Assembly (NCBI GenBank): GCA_004292785.1 | Contig: RDXG01000230.1 | Span: 1 to 35,949 of the forward strand | Direction: 5' to 3' | DNA: 35,949 nt | From: Bacteroidota bacterium | GTDB lineage: Bacteria > Bacteroidota > Bacteroidia > Cytophagales > Thermoflexibacteraceae | Shown here: piece after piece, positions 32,849 through 35,949 of the stretch | Numbering within the stretch: position 1 is the stretch's first letter | How the letters are laid out: the number at the start of each line of letters is the position of its first letter | The notes under the pieces: model-generated | Told to the model about the DNA's origin: nothing | The model's input: the letters and a program-made list of their open reading frames with translations, nothing else | Databases searched by the model: none | Position numbers and translations under genes: made by a program

Positions 32849-34393
32849 ATGATTTCTAAACCAAGTATTTTTGACCCTGCAAAAAAATTACGTAATGCTT
32901 ATCTTATTGCGCTTACTTTGCTAGGCTTATTGGTCATTTTTGGTCAATATTTTATCAAACAATTCCTAGAAGATCAAAAATCGGATGGCAGAGTGATCAA
33001 TATTGCAGGCAGACAAAGAATGTTAAGCCAACGTTTGACCAAATGTCTCCTCATTTTGAGCATTTCCACCGATTCTGTAGAAATTAAGAAAAGGCATAAA
33101 GAACTCAAAGAGGTTTTTATGCTTTGGAAAAAATCGCATATTGCTTTGCAAAAAGGCGACTCTTTGCTACAAATTCCCGCTAATTTTAACAGTGATTCGG
33201 TAAAAACTGCCTTTCAAAAAATTTCTCAAAACCATGAGATCATGTTGGAATCGGCTCGTAAAATTATCGAAAATTTTGGAAAAACTAATTTTAAAGAAAT
33301 TATTGCCCAAGAATTAACTCATATTTTAGAAAATGAAGGCATTTTTTTGAAAGGTATGAACCAAATTGTAGAAATTTATGACCAAGAGTCTGGACAAAAA
33401 GTGCTTTTTTTGGAAAAAATACAAATTGTTTTAACTATTACTACGATTCTGATCCTATTTTTGGAGGGAATGTTTATTTTTAGACCCAATGTTAAAAATT
33501 TGTCTAATTATATAAAAGTTCTCGAACAGAATGATGCGTTAAAAGCAGCAGAAGAAGAACTTAAACAAAACCTAGAAGAAATTAAACAAATCAATGAAAA
33601 AATGATTTTTTCTAAAATTCAGCTAGATAAAGTTTACAAAAATTTGATGTCAAGTATAAATTATGCCAAACGAATTCAGGACGCAATCTTGCCTTTGTCT
33701 GTCAATATAGAAGAAGGTCTTGGTGAACATTTTATCATTTTTCGCCCAAAAGATGTGGTAAGTGGCGATTTTTATTGGTTTGCAAGCCTTGATAATCAAT
33801 GTATGATTTCCGTAATTGATTGCACAGGACATGGCATACCTGGTGCTTTTATGTCTTTGATCGCCAACGATTTGCTTAACCAAATTATTTTTCTCAAAAA
33901 AATAACAGACCCCGAACAAATTTTAACACAGCTAGATACTTATTTGTCTTTGGTTTTCAAACAAGAAAATACCATTAACCACAACAGCATGGATTTGGCT
34001 TTTGCAGTGATTACAGATAGGAATTTGGTTGAAATTTCTGCGGTCAAAAGTTCTATTTTTTATGTTCAAAATAATGAATTGCAACAAATAAAAGGAAGCC
34101 CTTTTCCTATTGGAGGTGAAGGAATGAAAACAAGAACAAACAAAAATTTTACTAAACATCAAATTTTTGTGGGCGAAGGAACGACATTTTATATGTTTTC
34201 AGATGGTTTTCAGGATCAATTTGGCGGAAAATATGGCAAAAAATTTATGAAACAAAATTTTAGAAAACTTTTTACTCAAATTCATACGCAAAGTATGGAA
34301 GAGCAAAAGTTATTTTTAGAAAATAGCCTAGATTTTTGGAAACAAGATTATGCACAAACTGACGATATTACTGTTTTGGGTTTCAGAATATAA
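32849..34393 (+). CDS. Membrane sensor with PilJ-like domain and SpoIIE/PP2C phosphatase
   Basis: The 514-residue product has two transmembrane helices (about 18-36 and 192-210). They flank a periplasmic helical domain that begins GRVINIAGRQRMLSQRLTKC, the signature of the PilJ/NarX-type sensor domain. A coiled coil follows, then a SpoIIE domain with DCTGHGIPGAFMSL (D324), SDGFQDQFGG and DDITVLGFRI. The other copies read DGMDI where this one has NSMDLAF, so that loop may work differently. It replaces the TPR sensor of its three relatives. The substrate and ligand are unknown. Confidence 0.9.
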   Translation: MISKPSIFDPAKKLRNAYLIALTLLGLLVIFGQYFIKQFLEDQKSDGRVINIAGRQRMLSQRLTKCLLILSISTDSVEIKKRHKELKEVFMLWKKSHIALQKGDSLLQIPANFNSDSVKTAFQKISQNHEIMLESARKIIENFGKTNFKEIIAQELTHILENEGIFLKGMNQIVEIYDQESGQKVLFLEKIQIVLTITTILILFLEGMFIFRPNVKNLSNYIKVLEQNDALKAAEEELKQNLEEIKQINEKMIFSKIQLDKVYKNLMSSINYAKRIQDAILPLSVNIEEGLGEHFIIFRPKDVVSGDFYWFASLDNQCMISVIDCTGHGIPGAFMSLIANDLLNQIIFLKKITDPEQILTQLDTYLSLVFKQENTINHNSMDLAFAVITDRNLVEISAVKSSIFYVQNNELQQIKGSPFPIGGEGMKTRTNKNFTKHQIFVGEGTTFYMFSDGFQDQFGGKYGKKFMKQNFRKLFTQIHTQSMEEQKLFLENSLDFWKQDYAQTDDITVLGFRI

Positions 34394-34455
34394 AAAAATA
34401 TCTAAATTTGAGTAATTTCGAGCCTTTAAAACGTTTATAAATAAATTTTTTAACC

Positions 34456-35100
34456 ATGAAAAAAACAATTTTGTTATTTTTTGCTATTTTTTGCTGTTTT
34501 TCGCAAATTTTCGCACAAGACGCTGCTGCAAAGGCAATTTTAGATGCCATGAGTGACAAATACAAAAAAATGAAAGGCTACAAAGCCGATTTTACCTACC
34601 AACTAAGTAGTGATGCCGAAAAAGTAACCGACAACGTGAAAGGCACAATCTCTGTGAAAGGTGATAAATTTCGATTAAAAGTGGGAAAACAAGAGATTTT
34701 TAACAACGGAAAAACCGTTTGGACTTATCTCAAAGACGAAAACGAGGTTACGATCACCAATCCAAAAGCAGAAGACAAAGAAATGTCTAGCCCAACCGAA
34801 ATTTATTCCATGTACAAAAAAGGTTTCAAATTTCTTTTTATTGAAGAAAGTAAAGTTGGAAACACGCTTTGCGAAATCATTGATTTGACTCCAGAAAACA
34901 AAAACCTGAATTATTTTAAAGTGCGTTTGAGCATTGACAAAGCCACAAAAATGATCAAAAATTGGCGAATTTTTGAAAAAACAGGCAGAAAATATACTTA
35001 CCAAATCGAGAATTTTCAAGCAAATACAGATTTGGAAGATAGTTTTTTCAGTTTTGATAAATCCAAATATCCAAAAGTAGAAGAAGTAGATTTAAGATAA
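34456..35100 (+). CDS. lolA: LolA-like outer-membrane lipoprotein carrier
   Basis: The 214-residue product has a signal peptide (1-21, SQIFAQ). The LolA-type sequence follows: ILDAMSDKYKKMKGYKADFTYQL, then KGTISVKGDKFRLKVGKQEIFNNGKTVWTYLKDENEV and a beta-rich C-terminus. LolA ferries lipoproteins across the periplasm from LolCDE. The length and pattern are normal for Bacteroidota. TAAATTTG at 34403-34410 fits a -7 element, but the best TTTG is 24 bases upstream, slightly too far. A strong terminator follows directly. Confidence 0.9.
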   Translation: MKKTILLFFAIFCCFSQIFAQDAAAKAILDAMSDKYKKMKGYKADFTYQLSSDAEKVTDNVKGTISVKGDKFRLKVGKQEIFNNGKTVWTYLKDENEVTITNPKAEDKEMSSPTEIYSMYKKGFKFLFIEESKVGNTLCEIIDLTPENKNLNYFKVRLSIDKATKMIKNWRIFEKTGRKYTYQIENFQANTDLEDSFFSFDKSKYPKVEEVDLR

Positions 35101-35145
35101 ATAGATCAGACAAACCTAAAAAATTTGTCTAATCTATTTTTTTTT
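35101..35145 (+). terminator. Terminator after lolA
   Basis: ATAGATCAGACAAA (35101-35114) pairs with TTTGTCTAATCTAT (35124-35137) with one C-A mismatch and is followed by eight T residues. It begins right after the lolA stop. Confidence 0.9.
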
Positions 35146-35190
35146 GTATCATTGTACGTTTTTTATCCATTGATCTAAGATTTTTATTTT

Positions 35191-35826
35191 ATGAACGACC
35201 AAAATGCAGCTTTTTACAGACGCATCGACCTCATTCGTTTTCAAGAATTTGCCCGCCTAATTGGTTTAGACAAAGGTGCAGATATTGATTGTTTTTATGA
35301 ACGCATCAAAAATGCCAAAATTTTGCTCGAATTAGGAGCAGGTTATGGCAGAGTGATCAATGGTTTGTTAAAAAAAGGTTTTCAAGGAAAAATTATTGCT
35401 CTGGAACGCAGCCCCGAATTGCTTGCTTACCTAAAAATGCACATTCCAAACATTGTTTTGCTGAAAGAACAAGACCTAAAAAAATTTCAGATCAACGAAA
35501 AACCCGAAGTGGTGCTTTGGATGTGGTCGGGAATTTTGGAATATTCGCCTTTGGAACAAATAGAAACCATGCAACATATTGCCAGCCAAATGCAAGAAAA
35601 CGGCATTTTGATCGTAGAAATTCCCAAACAAGTGCGTTATGTTGGGCAGCAAATGGGCAACCAAATTATTGAAGTAAACATGGAATGGGGAAATTTGCAA
35701 GCCTATTTGCCAACCGAAAAAGAAATGTCAAATTTTTGCTCATTGGCAGGTTTTTCAGATTTAGAAATATTGAATTACAAAACGGCAACGCATTTGGAAA
35801 GGACTTTGTTTATTTATAAAAAATAG
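35191..35826 (+). CDS. Class I SAM-dependent methyltransferase
   Basis: The 211-residue product has motif I ILLELGAGYGRVINGL, the acidic strand IIALERSPELLAYL, VVLWMWSGILEYSPLEQ near motif IV, and GILIVEIPKQ. It has the ordinary seven-strand methyltransferase fold without a substrate-specific insert that I recognise. It is separated from lolA by a terminator and seems to stand alone. The last 123 bases of the window hold no recognisable gene. Confidence 0.75.
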   Translation: MNDQNAAFYRRIDLIRFQEFARLIGLDKGADIDCFYERIKNAKILLELGAGYGRVINGLLKKGFQGKIIALERSPELLAYLKMHIPNIVLLKEQDLKKFQINEKPEVVLWMWSGILEYSPLEQIETMQHIASQMQENGILIVEIPKQVRYVGQQMGNQIIEVNMEWGNLQAYLPTEKEMSNFCSLAGFSDLEILNYKTATHLERTLFIYKK

Positions 35827-35949
35827 CTAGAAATTAGGAAATATTATTGCTAACAGATTTATTGCATATTCTGTCTTAACATTTATTTATTTTTATAACT
35901 AAACTATCTTTTTGAAATTAATCAAAAATTAATCCAATAAATAGCTAAA

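Overview
The window is A+T-rich and has the hallmarks of a Bacteroidota bacterium, most likely Cytophagales-like. Signal peptides end in FAQ-type sites. Shine-Dalgarno sequences are not evident. Several genes are preceded by the Bacteroidota sigma-factor pattern TTTG-N18-20-TAnnTTTG. The gene content also fits: TPR-SpoIIE phosphatases, CrtZ, kynurenine monooxygenase and a DUF6122 membrane protein. Genus and species cannot be read from this sequence.

Layout. 1-4142: the tail of an unrecognised gene, a TPR-SpoIIE phosphatase, a J-domain/TPR membrane protein and a solitary small serine recombinase. 4164-11510: a DUF218 protein, a second TPR-SpoIIE phosphatase, kmo, a LysM/transglycosylase-like protein, a methyltransferase and dcd. 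11554-14262: a decayed gene fragment, DUF6122 and crtZ on the minus strand, then a DNA methyltransferase with a C-terminal Mrr-like domain. 14281-17577: a fatty-acid/PHA neighbourhood (dienoyl-CoA isomerase-like crotonase, short PHA synthase, truncated 2,4-dienoyl-CoA reductase-like SDR) with a decayed insertion element between the first two. 17875-22982: a zinc-type COG0523 GTPase with an operator-like palindrome, an orphan response regulator, a PLP enzyme, a membrane protein, trmB and a SPOR-like protein. 23354-28022: two tandem paralogous secreted proteins and an SSS symporter. 28072-35826: a third TPR-SpoIIE phosphatase, a CarH/LitR-like B12-binding MerR regulator, a winged-helix/TPR protein with a membrane protein, a PilJ-like/SpoIIE phosphatase, LolA and a methyltransferase.

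The dominant theme is sensing: four membrane-anchored SpoIIE-type phosphatases with different sensor halves lie in one window, with no adjacent STAS or anti-sigma partner. The B12-type MerR protein, a likely light sensor, fits with carotenoid hydroxylation by CrtZ, although the two genes are about 18 kb apart.

The most unusual non-coding feature is at 21307-21517. Three consecutive stem-loops with unrelated outer stems all present the same core, TTTGTA followed by TTC-CTACCCA-GAA. I do not recognise it as a known RNA family. Other structured spacers are a tandem repeat at 23115-23312, a 263-bp inverted-repeat-bounded element at 15239-15501, and a hairpin sequence shared between 15136-15180 and 31287-31331.
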